A DNA stretch of 40,696 nucleotides from Hydrococcus rivularis NIES-593 (GTDB lineage Bacteria; Cyanobacteriota; Cyanobacteriia; Cyanobacteriales; Microcystaceae). A program made the translations under genes and the position numbers. Numbering within the stretch: the stretch's first letter is position 1; each line of letters opens with the position of its first letter. The notes below the pieces were generated by a model. The model was not told the origin of the DNA. It did not search any database and was given only the letters and a program-made list of their open reading frames with translations. Location: assembly GCF_001904635.1 (NCBI RefSeq), contig NZ_MRCB01000036.1, positions 1 through 40,696 on the forward strand, given 5' to 3'. Of the stretch, positions 16,501 to 25,520 are shown in pieces.

Positions 16501-17088
16501 TTATTTAACCACTCGCAATTGTCCTGTTTGGATGCGCTTAAAGATTTCTTGGATGCCAGCTTGCTCGGAAGAACTGAGGGAAATATTTTGCAACATCGCT
16601 GCTAGAAATCGATCTTCTTGGGAGCTAGTAATTTGACCGGAGTTGAGGACGCGGTTAATTATATCGATTAAAGTAGGAGTGTCCCTATGACACTCTTGAG
16701 CTTGCAAGAAAAAATCGACAGTTTTTGCCTTTAACCACTGTTTTTCTACGGCTAGCTCGCCAAATCGAGGTCGAGGATATCTTCGCTTTTGCTCGACAAC
16801 AATGGCATTAACCCGATCTTCATTCAACAAAGCAGCTTTTCTAAAATAGTACCCGATCGGATGCTGCCATTTTTGCGTCACTAACACGCTCCAGTAGTCG
16901 GCAAAGAAGTCAGCTGTCTGTGCTTTAATCCATCCGCGCAACGCTAGAATTTCCCCGATTCGCAGATCTTCATATTGTAGGCGATCGCGCAGCGCAACTT
17001 CCATCTGGGCAGTTGAAATGAGTGCGGCTCTTCGCAATACTAGACCTAATGGCTTAGTGGGGGGAAATTGAGACTCGGATTGTTTCAC
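16501..17088 (-). CDS. Cyanobacterial protein of unknown function with a duplicated motif
   Basis: A 195-residue soluble protein with no signal peptide or membrane span. It carries two related segments: LRIGEILALRGWIKAQTADFF (about 40-60) and RFGELAVEKQWLKAKTVDFF (about 103-122). Each is an [I/F]GE-x5-W-[I/L]KA-x-T-x-DFF unit and suggests an internal duplication of about 63 residues. The first copy is preceded by LVLRRAALISTAQMEVALRDR. The pattern loosely resembles the small helical GspE/MshE N-terminal modules that bind nucleotides or c-di-GMP, but I would not assign it. It lies 110 bp upstream of the dxr stop, on the same strand, and could be transcribed after dxr. Confidence 0.68.
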   Translation of the reverse strand: MKQSESQFPPTKPLGLVLRRAALISTAQMEVALRDRLQYEDLRIGEILALRGWIKAQTADFFADYWSVLVTQKWQHPIGYYFRKAALLNEDRVNAIVVEQKRRYPRPRFGELAVEKQWLKAKTVDFFLQAQECHRDTPTLIDIINRVLNSGQITSSQEDRFLAAMLQNISLSSSEQAGIQEIFKRIQTGQLRVVK

Positions 17089-17198
17089 TTTGGGGAAAGG
17101 TTTGATTCGGTAAATCTCTGCGTCAGTACTCTAGATCGTGACACAGGAGGCGGTCTAGTGACAACTGCGAGATTGATAATTGGTAACAATTTTAACGG

Positions 17199-18392
17199 TT
17201 AATTGGTAACGGGTAACTGGTAGTCTAACGCCGATCTAGTCAGTGCTAAAACCTCTTGCCTTGCCCAGCGATCGGCTTCTAGAATATCTTCTAATGTTGG
17301 CGTTGTTTTATTGTGGGCGCTAAAGCGATCGCAAACGGCTTCGATCGTCCGAGGAATCTCCAAAAATTTAATCTTCTCCTCTAAGAACAAAGCTACTGCT
17401 TGCTCGTTTGCCGCGTTGAGTACCGCAGGCATCGCTCCTCCTGCCTTGCCAGCCGCATATGCCAACTGCATACAAGGATATTTCTGATGGTCGGGTTCTC
17501 GGAAGGTTAAACTGCCAGCTTTGACTAAATCCAGGGTTTCCCAATCAGTGTAAATGCGATCGGGCCAAGAAAGGGCATACAGTAAAGGCAGGCGCATATC
17601 GGGCCAGCCCAACTGTGCCAAAACCGACGTGTCTTGCAACTCGATCAGCGAGTGGACAATGCTTTGGGGATGAATGACGATATCGATCTTGTCATAATCG
17701 ATTCCAAACAGGAAATGAGCTTCTATGACTTCAAGCCCCTTATTCATCAGGGTAGCGGAGTCTATGGTAATTTTCTTTCCCATTGACCAATTTGGATGCT
17801 TGAGGGCATCTTGTACCGTCACCGAGGCTAATTTTTCCACGGGATCGTCCCGAAACGCCCCGCCAGAAGCGGTCAAAATAATGCGTCGCAACCCCCCTTT
17901 GGGAACCCCTTCGAGGCATTGAAAAATTGCAGAATGTTCAGAATCGGCTGGAAGTAACTTAATTCCGTATTTTTCTACCAAAGGCAGTACTACCGGACCT
18001 CCAGCAATCAGAGTTTCTTTATTGGCAAGCGCGATATCTTTTCCCGCTTCAATAGCAGCGATAGTCGGCAACAATCCGGCACAGCCGACAATTCCCGTCA
18101 CTACGCTTTCTGAATCGCCATAACGGGCAACTTCGACTACTCCCTCTTCTCCTGCCAAGAGAATGGGAGAGTAGTCCAGTGAAGCAACAGCGTTTTTGAG
18201 AGCAGAAAATTTGGTTTTATCGCGAACTGCAACGATTGCCGGTCGAAATTGTCGAATTTGCTCCGAGAGCATTTCGATGTTGCTGCCAGCGGCTAACCCC
18301 ACGATCTGAAATTGGTTGGGGTATTGCGCTGCAATATCTAGGGTTTGAGTGCCAATAGATCCAGTTGAGCCTAGAACGGTGATTTTTTTCAC
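17199..18392 (-). CDS. dxr: 1-deoxy-D-xylulose 5-phosphate reductoisomerase
   Basis: The 397-residue enzyme catalyses the second step of the MEP isoprenoid pathway, turning DXP into 2-C-methyl-D-erythritol 4-phosphate with NADPH. All family motifs are present: the NADPH site [14 protein letters not shown] near the start, [12 protein letters not shown], the metal and substrate segment [48 protein letters not shown] and [12 protein letters not shown]. The length is normal. The last residues (YQLPVTN) are encoded in a spacer-like GGTAAC-rich repeat, so the natural stop has probably shifted by a few codons. An essential gene in a cyanobacterium. Confidence 0.96.
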   Translation of the reverse strand: MKKITVLGSTGSIGTQTLDIAAQYPNQFQIVGLAAGSNIEMLSEQIRQFRPAIVAVRDKTKFSALKNAVASLDYSPILLAGEEGVVEVARYGDSESVVTGIVGCAGLLPTIAAIEAGKDIALANKETLIAGGPVVLPLVEKYGIKLLPADSEHSAIFQCLEGVPKGGLRRIILTASGGAFRDDPVEKLASVTVQDALKHPNWSMGKKITIDSATLMNKGLEVIEAHFLFGIDYDKIDIVIHPQSIVHSLIELQDTSVLAQLGWPDMRLPLLYALSWPDRIYTDWETLDLVKAGSLTFREPDHQKYPCMQLAYAAGKAGGAMPAVLNAANEQAVALFLEEKIKFLEIPRTIEAVCDRFSAHNKTTPTLEDILEADRWARQEVLALTRSALDYQLPVTN

Positions 18393-18497
18393 GATTATTA
18401 AATAAATCTTTATTAAAGCAGGGGCTAGATATCACTATAAATTCTCACGACTCATCTGAGAAGACTGGAAGGCTGTTTGTAAAGAAAACATAATTGA

Positions 18498-20468
18498 CTA
18501 AGGCAAGGAGCGCACCAACTGTCCGGGGACGAGGCGATGGGTGCCGCTGAGAATAACGCGATCGCCGCTTTGAAGAGTGCCGCGCACCAGGACGCGATCG
18601 CTTTGTGTATGTAAGACTTCCACATCTCTTCGTTCGACGAGAAATGTATTCCCGTCTTCCGATTTGACTGGTTCGCTCAAGACGTAGCAAGACCACAATC
18701 CGCGCGTCCCTTTGACTAAGGCGGTGATGGGTAGCCAGTATCCAGAGTCGCGAACGATCTCGTCTAACTTTAATCTAGCTATTTGTCCCGGCGAAACTTC
18801 TGTTCCTATCGATTCATCTAAAGTCAGAACTACTGTTAAAGTCCGGGTACTAGCATCAAGTTCCGGTAAAATTGACGAAACTTTTGCCTGATAGTTTTTT
18901 TGTCCGATTTGTAGCTGTTGGTGGCTGCCTGGGGAAATTCGGGCGGCGACGGTTGCGGGAACGCCGATGCGGACTTCCGGCGCTTTATTTTCTACTAAGC
19001 GCAGCACTGCCTGTCCGGCAGAGACGACGGTTCCTTCGTCAACCAGCCGGCGAGAGACTGTAGCACTAAAGGGAGCTTTGAGAATGTTTTTTTGCAACTG
19101 AAGTTGAATTCTAGCAATGATGGCATCATACTGTTGGATGAGAGATTGTTGAGCTTCAATCCGTTCGGGGCGCGTCCCAGCCAACAACTCATCTAGCTGG
19201 CTTTGCGATCGCTCCAGGCGAGCTTGCAGGACAGCTTGCTCGTTCAGCGCCTCGTCGCGTTGCTCGCGGGAAATCGCTCCTTCTGTGTAAAGCATTTCTC
19301 GCCGCTGACTTTTTTGGCGGGCAAGTTCTAGTTGTTGGCTCAAATCCCGCACCGATGCCCGTGCCGCAGCAATGATTTCGGGGCGGGAACCGGCTTGCAT
19401 TTCTTTGAGCTGAGCGACAGCCTGGGCGCGTCGGGCAAGTAATTCGCGACGGGAGGTTTCTAACCGTTGAGAATCTAGATAAGCTAGAGGGGTTCCAGCC
19501 TTGACGCGAGATCCTTCATCGACGACGATGCGAGTTAGCTGCCCCGGCAGTTCGAATCCCAGTTCGCTAGTACGGCGAGCCGTAACCGTGCCCGTATAAA
19601 AGCGCGATTCTCGATAGGAATTGACTGGCTCGACAGCGATCGCTTTAACGGGGAGTATGCTGCTCGAACGAGGTTGTTTTGGTTGTAGAACGCGAGCCTC
19701 GCGGTTTCTCGGAAAAATTGAGTAACCCAGCATCAATAGGATAGCCACGCATCCCAATAAGGCAAATGCGTTAATTTTCGGGTTTTTAGTTAATTTTTCA
19801 ACTCTAAAAGCCTCCCAAATGTTTTTTCTCTGGTTGAGTGTATGGTTATCGGAGCTTTCTTGCTTGCTGTTTGGAGGAGGGGACGTTGGTTCTGGAATGA
19901 ATTCTTGATACGACGGAGGATTCAACAATTCAACCGCCGTACCGCCCCGAACGTCGCACCCCTCAACTTCCAACAACATTTCTGGAGCTGATTTTTGGGG
20001 TTGATGCAGTAACGCTGGCTCTGGTAGCGATCGCGCCCCTACTTCTGTTGCAATCGGTACTTGGGTGACAATTTTTTTGAGCAGCCTCGGATCGATCTGG
20101 TTATGTCCGCGATCGACAAAGCGAATGGTATGGGCTAACTCTGCCGCCTGAGTATTTTTAAGTAAATAGCCCTGTGCCCCGGCTTGCAGGGACTGAACTA
20201 AATAAGCTTCATCCTCGAAAGCGCTGAGAACGAGAACTTTGGTCTGAGGAAAGCGCTCAGAGATAATCTGCGTCGCCGCGATGCCATTCATTTTTGGCAT
20301 CTCGATGTCCATCAGGACAATATCGGGTTCTAGCTTTTCTACCTGCGCGATCGCAGTTTCTCCGTTGTCAGCGCGTCCCACGACTTGAAAATCTTCCTCA
20401 GCCTCCAGCCAAGTTTGCAACACTTCGCACAGGAGAGCCTGGTCGTCTACCAGTAAAATCCGTGTCAT
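18498..20468 (-). CDS. Response-regulator receiver domain fused to an HlyD/RND-type adaptor
   Basis: A 656-residue fusion. Residues 1-120 are a NarL-type receiver domain with DD at 8-9, phospho-acceptor Asp54 (VLMDIEMP), Ser82 and Lys104. The usual LuxR HTH is absent. A proline-rich linker (about 140-215) leads to one membrane span (about 232-252). Then comes a periplasmic adaptor: FYTGTVTARRTSELGFELPGQL, a long coiled-coil hairpin (about 340-440), LKAPFSATVSRRLVDEGTVV, a beta-barrel part and a C-terminal domain ending HRLVPGQLVRSLP. The receiver would lie in the cytoplasm and the adaptor in the periplasm. It sits 19 bp after the SBBP-repeat gene, so the two are probably co-transcribed. No partner pump or histidine kinase is in the window. 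Confidence 0.85.
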   Translation of the reverse strand: MTRILLVDDQALLCEVLQTWLEAEEDFQVVGRADNGETAIAQVEKLEPDIVLMDIEMPKMNGIAATQIISERFPQTKVLVLSAFEDEAYLVQSLQAGAQGYLLKNTQAAELAHTIRFVDRGHNQIDPRLLKKIVTQVPIATEVGARSLPEPALLHQPQKSAPEMLLEVEGCDVRGGTAVELLNPPSYQEFIPEPTSPPPNSKQESSDNHTLNQRKNIWEAFRVEKLTKNPKINAFALLGCVAILLMLGYSIFPRNREARVLQPKQPRSSSILPVKAIAVEPVNSYRESRFYTGTVTARRTSELGFELPGQLTRIVVDEGSRVKAGTPLAYLDSQRLETSRRELLARRAQAVAQLKEMQAGSRPEIIAAARASVRDLSQQLELARQKSQRREMLYTEGAISREQRDEALNEQAVLQARLERSQSQLDELLAGTRPERIEAQQSLIQQYDAIIARIQLQLQKNILKAPFSATVSRRLVDEGTVVSAGQAVLRLVENKAPEVRIGVPATVAARISPGSHQQLQIGQKNYQAKVSSILPELDASTRTLTVVLTLDESIGTEVSPGQIARLKLDEIVRDSGYWLPITALVKGTRGLWSCYVLSEPVKSEDGNTFLVERRDVEVLHTQSDRVLVRGTLQSGDRVILSGTHRLVPGQLVRSLP

Positions 20469-20487
20469 GCACTAAACCCAAGTGTAA

Positions 20488-22746
20488 CTAAGCTACGACG
20501 GCATCGGCTGGAGCTGGGGTTGGAGCTGGAGTTGGAGCCGGAGTACCGCCGGGATTGAGGAAGTTAGCGAAATCATCTCTAACCGCATTACCTAAAACTC
20601 CAGAGACACTGTTGGTCGCACTGGCATCGAAGAGGCTAGCAAGCCCAGCTTCAACTCGCCGTGGATCTACCGTACCACCGCCGGGAACCCCTTCACTGGG
20701 ATTAATGCGATTGTCGCCAGCGGGAAGTTGCTCGCTAGGAACGAGCTGGGGAGTCTCGGTGGGCGCTGTACCAGACTCGTCGCCAGCAATTCTCTCCCTG
20801 GCAGATCCAGTCACCCTTTGCAATCTTCCTCGCCTAGCGTCAAGCTGAGCGAACCAGGCATCTACCGCTTCAGTATTGGTTCTTCCCAAAGAACCATCGG
20901 TAAATCCGGTCACATTAACTCGGTTACCAGTGTTGTCTACGCTCAAGCCTGTCGCGTAGTCAGTTCCCGCGCTTCCGAACTGTTGAATCCACTGGTTGTT
21001 GCCTGCCGTGTCGAACCTCGCCACCCAAGCATCATTTTCCCCTCTATTTCTGCCGCGTCCGCTAATCCTATCGTTCGTATATCCGGATATATAGATATCA
21101 TCTTGTGCACTAATGTCCATATCAGCTAAATAGGAGCCATCATCGCCTGGAGTGCCAAACTGCCGGATCCACGTCGGCGTTCCATCTGCTGGGTTAAATC
21201 TGGCGAGCCAGATATCGTAAGCAGGATTGGCTTGGCTACCCGCCTGAAAATTACCTGTCGTCCATCCAGTGGCATAGACATTGCCTTGGCTGTCAACATC
21301 AACTCCCCAAGAAAATTCAAGACCTTGATCTTGACTTCCCAACTGTTGAAGCCACTGCACCTGACCGCTGGGATCGAGCTTCGCCAAAAAAACATCGTAC
21401 TTTGACAGATTTCGAGAGGGATCGGCTTCTCGAACTAAACCCTGAGTCCACCCTACCACGTAGGCATTGCCATTCGCATCGGCGGCAACGTCGTATGCCT
21501 CGTCAAAAAAGGGAGATATGTCAAAAGGAAAAGTCGCTCCTGGCGCTCTAACCGCTGGGTTAAACCACTGCTGGTTCCCATTGGTATCGAATCTAGCCAC
21601 CCAAGTATCATCCTGAACGGCAAATTGTAAGATGTCTTGTCGGTCGTTGTTTTTGATTCCCAATCCTGCCGCAGTGACATTTCCCTGTGCGTCTACATCG
21701 AGGGCATTTGCACCATTTGCAAAACCGCTAGTTAAATTAGCACCAAACTGCCGACCCCACAGCAGATTGCCATTAGGATCGTACTTGGCTATCCAGGCAT
21801 CCTGAGATTGCGATTGCAACGGACCAAACAGGTTGCCCTGGGTCGATCCCGCCAGATAGATGTTTCCGGCACTGTCCGTAGCGACATCCAAGATCGAATC
21901 ACTCTCGGAAGTTCCAAACTGCCGAATAAATGTTTGGTTGCCATTTTTATCGTATTTGGCTACCCAGAAATCTGAGGAGCCTGCGGAGGTGGTGCCATTT
22001 TGGACAGCCCCAGTGGTCGTTCCAGCGACGTAGAAATTGCCCGCAGGATCGGTAGCCGTATCGATCCCAAGATCGACACCAGAACCCCCTAATTGCTCGG
22101 CTCTCCTTTGCGCTGGTCTTTTGGGCGGTTGGTTGCCCACGTACTGAAAATAGTTTGCTGTCAGACTTAAATCGACTTCAGGTTTTGAGAGCACGAAACC
22201 GACGAGGTCGGGCACTCCCTGTCTGAGCGAAAAGATCGCCTCGCCAGCAAATGGTTGTTGAATTCCCTCGATCTGCAATCCTTCCAGTTCTAACAAGACA
22301 TAATCTTGCGCAGAGCCGTTTAGCTGTATCCTGTCCTGAGAGGGATCGAAATCGTATATGAATGCGAACTCATTAGTTCCGAACAGATTCGTAGTAGTTA
22401 GGGTATTCGGGTCGCCTAAATAGTAAGGTCCGGTGCTATCTCCGAGAACATGTCTGTCTCGTCCTACCGAAGGAATATTCCTTTGTAAAATGAGAAAGGG
22501 ATTTCCGCCTTGCGGAGTCCTTTGAATCTCAGTAATAATTTCAAACTCTGCTGGAGAGTTGTCAAATATATCCCCGAAAAGTAAATCTATATTTTGGGAT
22601 GGAGGAGTTGAGTTGCGCGAAAAGGCATATATGGTATCGTTGCCACGGCGACCGAAAGTTGCTTCCAACCTCTCATCGGGTTCTGCAAAAGCTAAGTCGC
22701 TGACAGGCGTGAATAATGAGACAAGTAAGTTTAATTCTTCATCCAT
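20488..22746 (-). CDS. SBBP beta-propeller repeat protein, probably secreted
   Basis: A 752-residue protein. The N-terminal part (about 25-210) is a cyanobacterial domain with GRRGNDTIYAF, NIDLLFGDIFDNSPAEFEI, FVLGDSTGPYYLG-type and FIYDFDPSQDRIQLNGSAQDY motifs, seen in calcium-binding, RTX-like exoproteins. From about 215 to 640 there are seven or eight SBBP repeats of the form D-x-x-GN-x-Y-[V/L]-AG-[T/S]-T-x-G ... W-[V/I]-A-[K/R]-[Y/F]-D-x-x-GN-x-x-W-x-[R/Q]-QFG, which should fold as a beta-propeller. The C-terminus is low complexity with PTPAPTPAPAP-type repeats. There is no N-terminal signal peptide, which fits type I secretion with the adaptor encoded next; this is inference. AGAGGA lies upstream of the start. 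Confidence 0.82.
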   Translation of the reverse strand: MDEELNLLVSLFTPVSDLAFAEPDERLEATFGRRGNDTIYAFSRNSTPPSQNIDLLFGDIFDNSPAEFEIITEIQRTPQGGNPFLILQRNIPSVGRDRHVLGDSTGPYYLGDPNTLTTTNLFGTNEFAFIYDFDPSQDRIQLNGSAQDYVLLELEGLQIEGIQQPFAGEAIFSLRQGVPDLVGFVLSKPEVDLSLTANYFQYVGNQPPKRPAQRRAEQLGGSGVDLGIDTATDPAGNFYVAGTTTGAVQNGTTSAGSSDFWVAKYDKNGNQTFIRQFGTSESDSILDVATDSAGNIYLAGSTQGNLFGPLQSQSQDAWIAKYDPNGNLLWGRQFGANLTSGFANGANALDVDAQGNVTAAGLGIKNNDRQDILQFAVQDDTWVARFDTNGNQQWFNPAVRAPGATFPFDISPFFDEAYDVAADANGNAYVVGWTQGLVREADPSRNLSKYDVFLAKLDPSGQVQWLQQLGSQDQGLEFSWGVDVDSQGNVYATGWTTGNFQAGSQANPAYDIWLARFNPADGTPTWIRQFGTPGDDGSYLADMDISAQDDIYISGYTNDRISGRGRNRGENDAWVARFDTAGNNQWIQQFGSAGTDYATGLSVDNTGNRVNVTGFTDGSLGRTNTEAVDAWFAQLDARRGRLQRVTGSARERIAGDESGTAPTETPQLVPSEQLPAGDNRINPSEGVPGGGTVDPRRVEAGLASLFDASATNSVSGVLGNAVRDDFANFLNPGGTPAPTPAPTPAPADAVVA

Positions 22747-23034
22747 CTTATTTAAGTCCTCTTAATTCAATAATTTAGTTTTTTCGAGACTTAAGGTTCG
22801 GATTGGTTACTACTTTACCGCTGACTCGCGTAAAGGAAAAGTCAAATCGCTGAAATCGTATGCTGCTAAAGCTTCGATTGTTTGGGTCAATTAGTTGGTT
22901 ATGGGTTGGTTATGAGACTGACAAAAAAGATTTAAAGCCTATAATTTTCTACAGGAAATATTTAGAAGTTTAGCCCTATAAAGGTAATAAAAAAGATTAG
23001 AGCGACAACGGGATTATGCCGCAAGCGAATAATC

Positions 23035-24063
23035 TTATAATTCTTTCAAACCTTTATCTATTCTCGTCTCTACTTCTGTGCCTATGGAGCGTTGCTCTCG
23101 AAGGGCAAATATCTTAGAGCTATTGTACCCAAGCTGCTTAACCGCTTCGATCGAATCTTTAAGGAGTAGAAATTCTAATCCCCGCCATTGGTTGAACACG
23201 CTGAGATAGCAACAGATTCGCTCGTACCAACTTAGCGGAGCTTCCCAGACAGAACTCAGACACTCTTGTGCTATTCGCCAATGTGGAAAGAATATTTGCC
23301 CCTCATTGGCTGGATCGAACCATATAGTATAGGCATGATGATCGGGAAGCTTGTCAGTTGGTTGTTTGGAGTTTCCACTCGCATAAATCAATAAATTGTC
23401 AGTGAACTGACTCATTGATTGTTGGGCGTGTTTTCTGTAAGAAAATAGGTATTCGGGGATTTCATAAAAGCGACCGAGCATAGCAAGTTTTAATAACAGA
23501 ATTTCATCCGCATAAGAATAATTGCCTATCAGTGGTCTCATTTTGAGAGCGCTGGTGCGAATTAGCCCAAAAATTTGAATGTTTAAATGCCGACCGAGCA
23601 GCGCGTGAAAGCGCTCCTGCGGGTTCGGCGCATTGGTGTTTAGCTTGGCTTGGTAGTGTTGTAAAACTTGTCCATCTTTGTCAATGATTTTTGTGTAGGA
23701 GTGGCACAAGACTACGTTAGGGTTCTGTTCGAGTACCTTAACGCACTTGAGCAGAAAATCAACAGCCAGTACGTCATCATGGGCAGCCCACTTAAAGTAT
23801 TTGCCCGATGACAATTCAAAAACGCGATTGAAGTTCCATGCCGCACCGAGATTCTTTTCGCTGCGGTAGTAGCGGATGCGGGAGTCTTTGGCTGCGTAGT
23901 CCCGGCAAATCTCTTTGGTAGCGTCGGTTGAGGCATTGTCTGAGATAATTAGCTCGAAATCTTCAAACGTCTGCGCCAAAATTGAATCCAAAGCCTCTTC
24001 GATAAATTGTGCGCCGTTGTACACTGGCAATCCTATGCTTAACGTAGGGTTATTATTTTTCAT
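23035..24063 (-). CDS. Family 2 glycosyltransferase
   Basis: A 342-residue GT-A glycosyltransferase. The N-terminal nucleotide-sugar domain reads LSIGLPVYNGAQFIEEALDSILAQTFEDFELIISDNASTDATKEIC, with the metal-binding acidic motif WAAHDDVL near residue 94 instead of a plain DxD. The C-terminal half (about 190-342) is less conserved and has no membrane spans. It probably transfers a sugar to a lipid or polysaccharide on the cytoplasmic face. It is the last minus-strand gene of the biosynthetic locus, 130 bp after the alpha-oxoamine synthase, and may add a sugar to the same product. The spacer after it (22747-23034) shows only a short GGTTATGGGTTGGTTATG direct repeat. Confidence 0.88.
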   Translation of the reverse strand: MKNNNPTLSIGLPVYNGAQFIEEALDSILAQTFEDFELIISDNASTDATKEICRDYAAKDSRIRYYRSEKNLGAAWNFNRVFELSSGKYFKWAAHDDVLAVDFLLKCVKVLEQNPNVVLCHSYTKIIDKDGQVLQHYQAKLNTNAPNPQERFHALLGRHLNIQIFGLIRTSALKMRPLIGNYSYADEILLLKLAMLGRFYEIPEYLFSYRKHAQQSMSQFTDNLLIYASGNSKQPTDKLPDHHAYTIWFDPANEGQIFFPHWRIAQECLSSVWEAPLSWYERICCYLSVFNQWRGLEFLLLKDSIEAVKQLGYNSSKIFALREQRSIGTEVETRIDKGLKEL

Positions 24064-24193
24064 GTGTCTTCTTCAATCTTTTTTATTGTTAAACTTTTGC
24101 TCCAAGATCTCCTATGGTTTGCTCGCTGCTGGCTATTAATAAATCAGACAATTATTTCAAAACATTAGTTTATTTATTTGTTGGCAGTGATTT

Positions 24194-25417
24194 TTAACGA
24201 TCGAATTCTTTCAAATAACTAGCAATTGCCTCGATTAAGTTTTGAATATCCTCTAAGCTATGATGCAAAGTAACAGTAAAACGGATGCCAGTTCTTTCTG
24301 GTGAAACGGCGGGGAAAGTAGCAACATTGAAGTAGTAACCATCTCTTCGTAAATTTTCTGCCAAAAACCTAGTTTTGTCGCGTTTCCCAACCCTAACAAA
24401 AAAGATAGGAGCTATTGATTCTTCGATAGGCACGTTATATTTTTTCAATAGCTCGTTACAATATTTAATTCTCGTCAGTAAATCGGATTGAAGCGTTCTT
24501 ATCTCATCGGATAAATGAACCTTTGCGGATGCAATACATGCTCCCAGTAAGGGAGGCTGTATGGGTCCTGTGAATATAAGTGGTTCTCCACAGGTTCTAA
24601 CCCGTTGACTCCATTTCTTTTCTGGAAACACTAATGCGCCTCCCGCCGCACCAAACGATTTATTTAGAGACGTAGCAATTACCATCTTGCTATGTAATTT
24701 AATCGTATCTAGCGTATATCCACGCCCAGATATTCTCTTCCAACTCATGCCATGAGCATCATCTACATACACATATAACTGTTCGTAATCATTCAGCATA
24801 TCTTCTAAAGTCTTTAATGGCGATATATCGCCATGCATGGAATATATGCCGTCAATCATGTACCAAATACGAGAAGCCCTATTTCGCAGTTCTTTAATTT
24901 TCTGCTCTAGAATATCCAGACGATTATGGGGAATTTCGATCGCTTCGACACTATTTTCCAAGGATTTTAGTAAGTTTACAGCCATGCGCACAGTATTATG
25001 AACGTGGCGATCGAGGACGATAACATCCTTACTCTCAATCGTTACAGGAATTGCTGACATATGTGCAAGTGTTGTAGAAGGCAGAACAATTACGCAGTCG
25101 GCAGAAACATTAAAAATTTGAGCCAACAAAGCTTCCAGTTCAGAATGTTGACCGCTAGCTACATAAGCACGAGAAGAAGAAAATTGAGTGCCATATCTTA
25201 AGGCGCCTTCGATCGCACCATCAATCAAGCGTCTGTCAGTTTCTAATCCCAGATAACTACCAGAACCAAAGTTAATCAAATCCTGTCCGTGGATTTTTAT
25301 CGTCCTGCCATTCAATTCGTCATCTTCTACAGATAAATAACAGTATCCCTTTTGGATTCCTTTTGTCATATATTGCTCTACAATATTCAGATATTTATGA
25401 TGTTTAATCTGTGACAT
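24194..25417 (-). CDS. Alpha-oxoamine synthase family PLP enzyme
   Basis: A fold-type I PLP enzyme of about 407 residues, related to 8-amino-7-oxononanoate synthase, 2-amino-3-ketobutyrate CoA ligase, serine palmitoyltransferase and CqsA. Key residues are visible: DRHVHNTVR (His about 138-140, stacks on PLP), VDDAHGMSW (Asp220 and His222), and the Schiff-base lysine in SLNKSFGAAGG (Lys253). The family condenses an amino acid with an acyl thioester, losing CO2, to give an alpha-amino ketone. The acyl donor could be CoA or ACP. Start 25417 is chosen because AAGGAA sits upstream at 25427-25433; an upstream ATG at 25489 adds 24 unlikely residues. Set in a PKS locus, it probably joins an amino acid to the chain. 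Confidence 0.88.
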   Translation of the reverse strand: MSQIKHHKYLNIVEQYMTKGIQKGYCYLSVEDDELNGRTIKIHGQDLINFGSGSYLGLETDRRLIDGAIEGALRYGTQFSSSRAYVASGQHSELEALLAQIFNVSADCVIVLPSTTLAHMSAIPVTIESKDVIVLDRHVHNTVRMAVNLLKSLENSVEAIEIPHNRLDILEQKIKELRNRASRIWYMIDGIYSMHGDISPLKTLEDMLNDYEQLYVYVDDAHGMSWKRISGRGYTLDTIKLHSKMVIATSLNKSFGAAGGALVFPEKKWSQRVRTCGEPLIFTGPIQPPLLGACIASAKVHLSDEIRTLQSDLLTRIKYCNELLKKYNVPIEESIAPIFFVRVGKRDKTRFLAENLRRDGYYFNVATFPAVSPERTGIRFTVTLHHSLEDIQNLIEAIASYLKEFDR

Positions 25418-25520
25418 TTTTTTTGCTTCCTTTATTGGGTTTATTTTGAATTTAGTTTTTAAAAAATATGATTGGCAGTTTCTTGTCATTCCGTGTAAAA
25501 TTTTTAGTTAATTTATTTAG

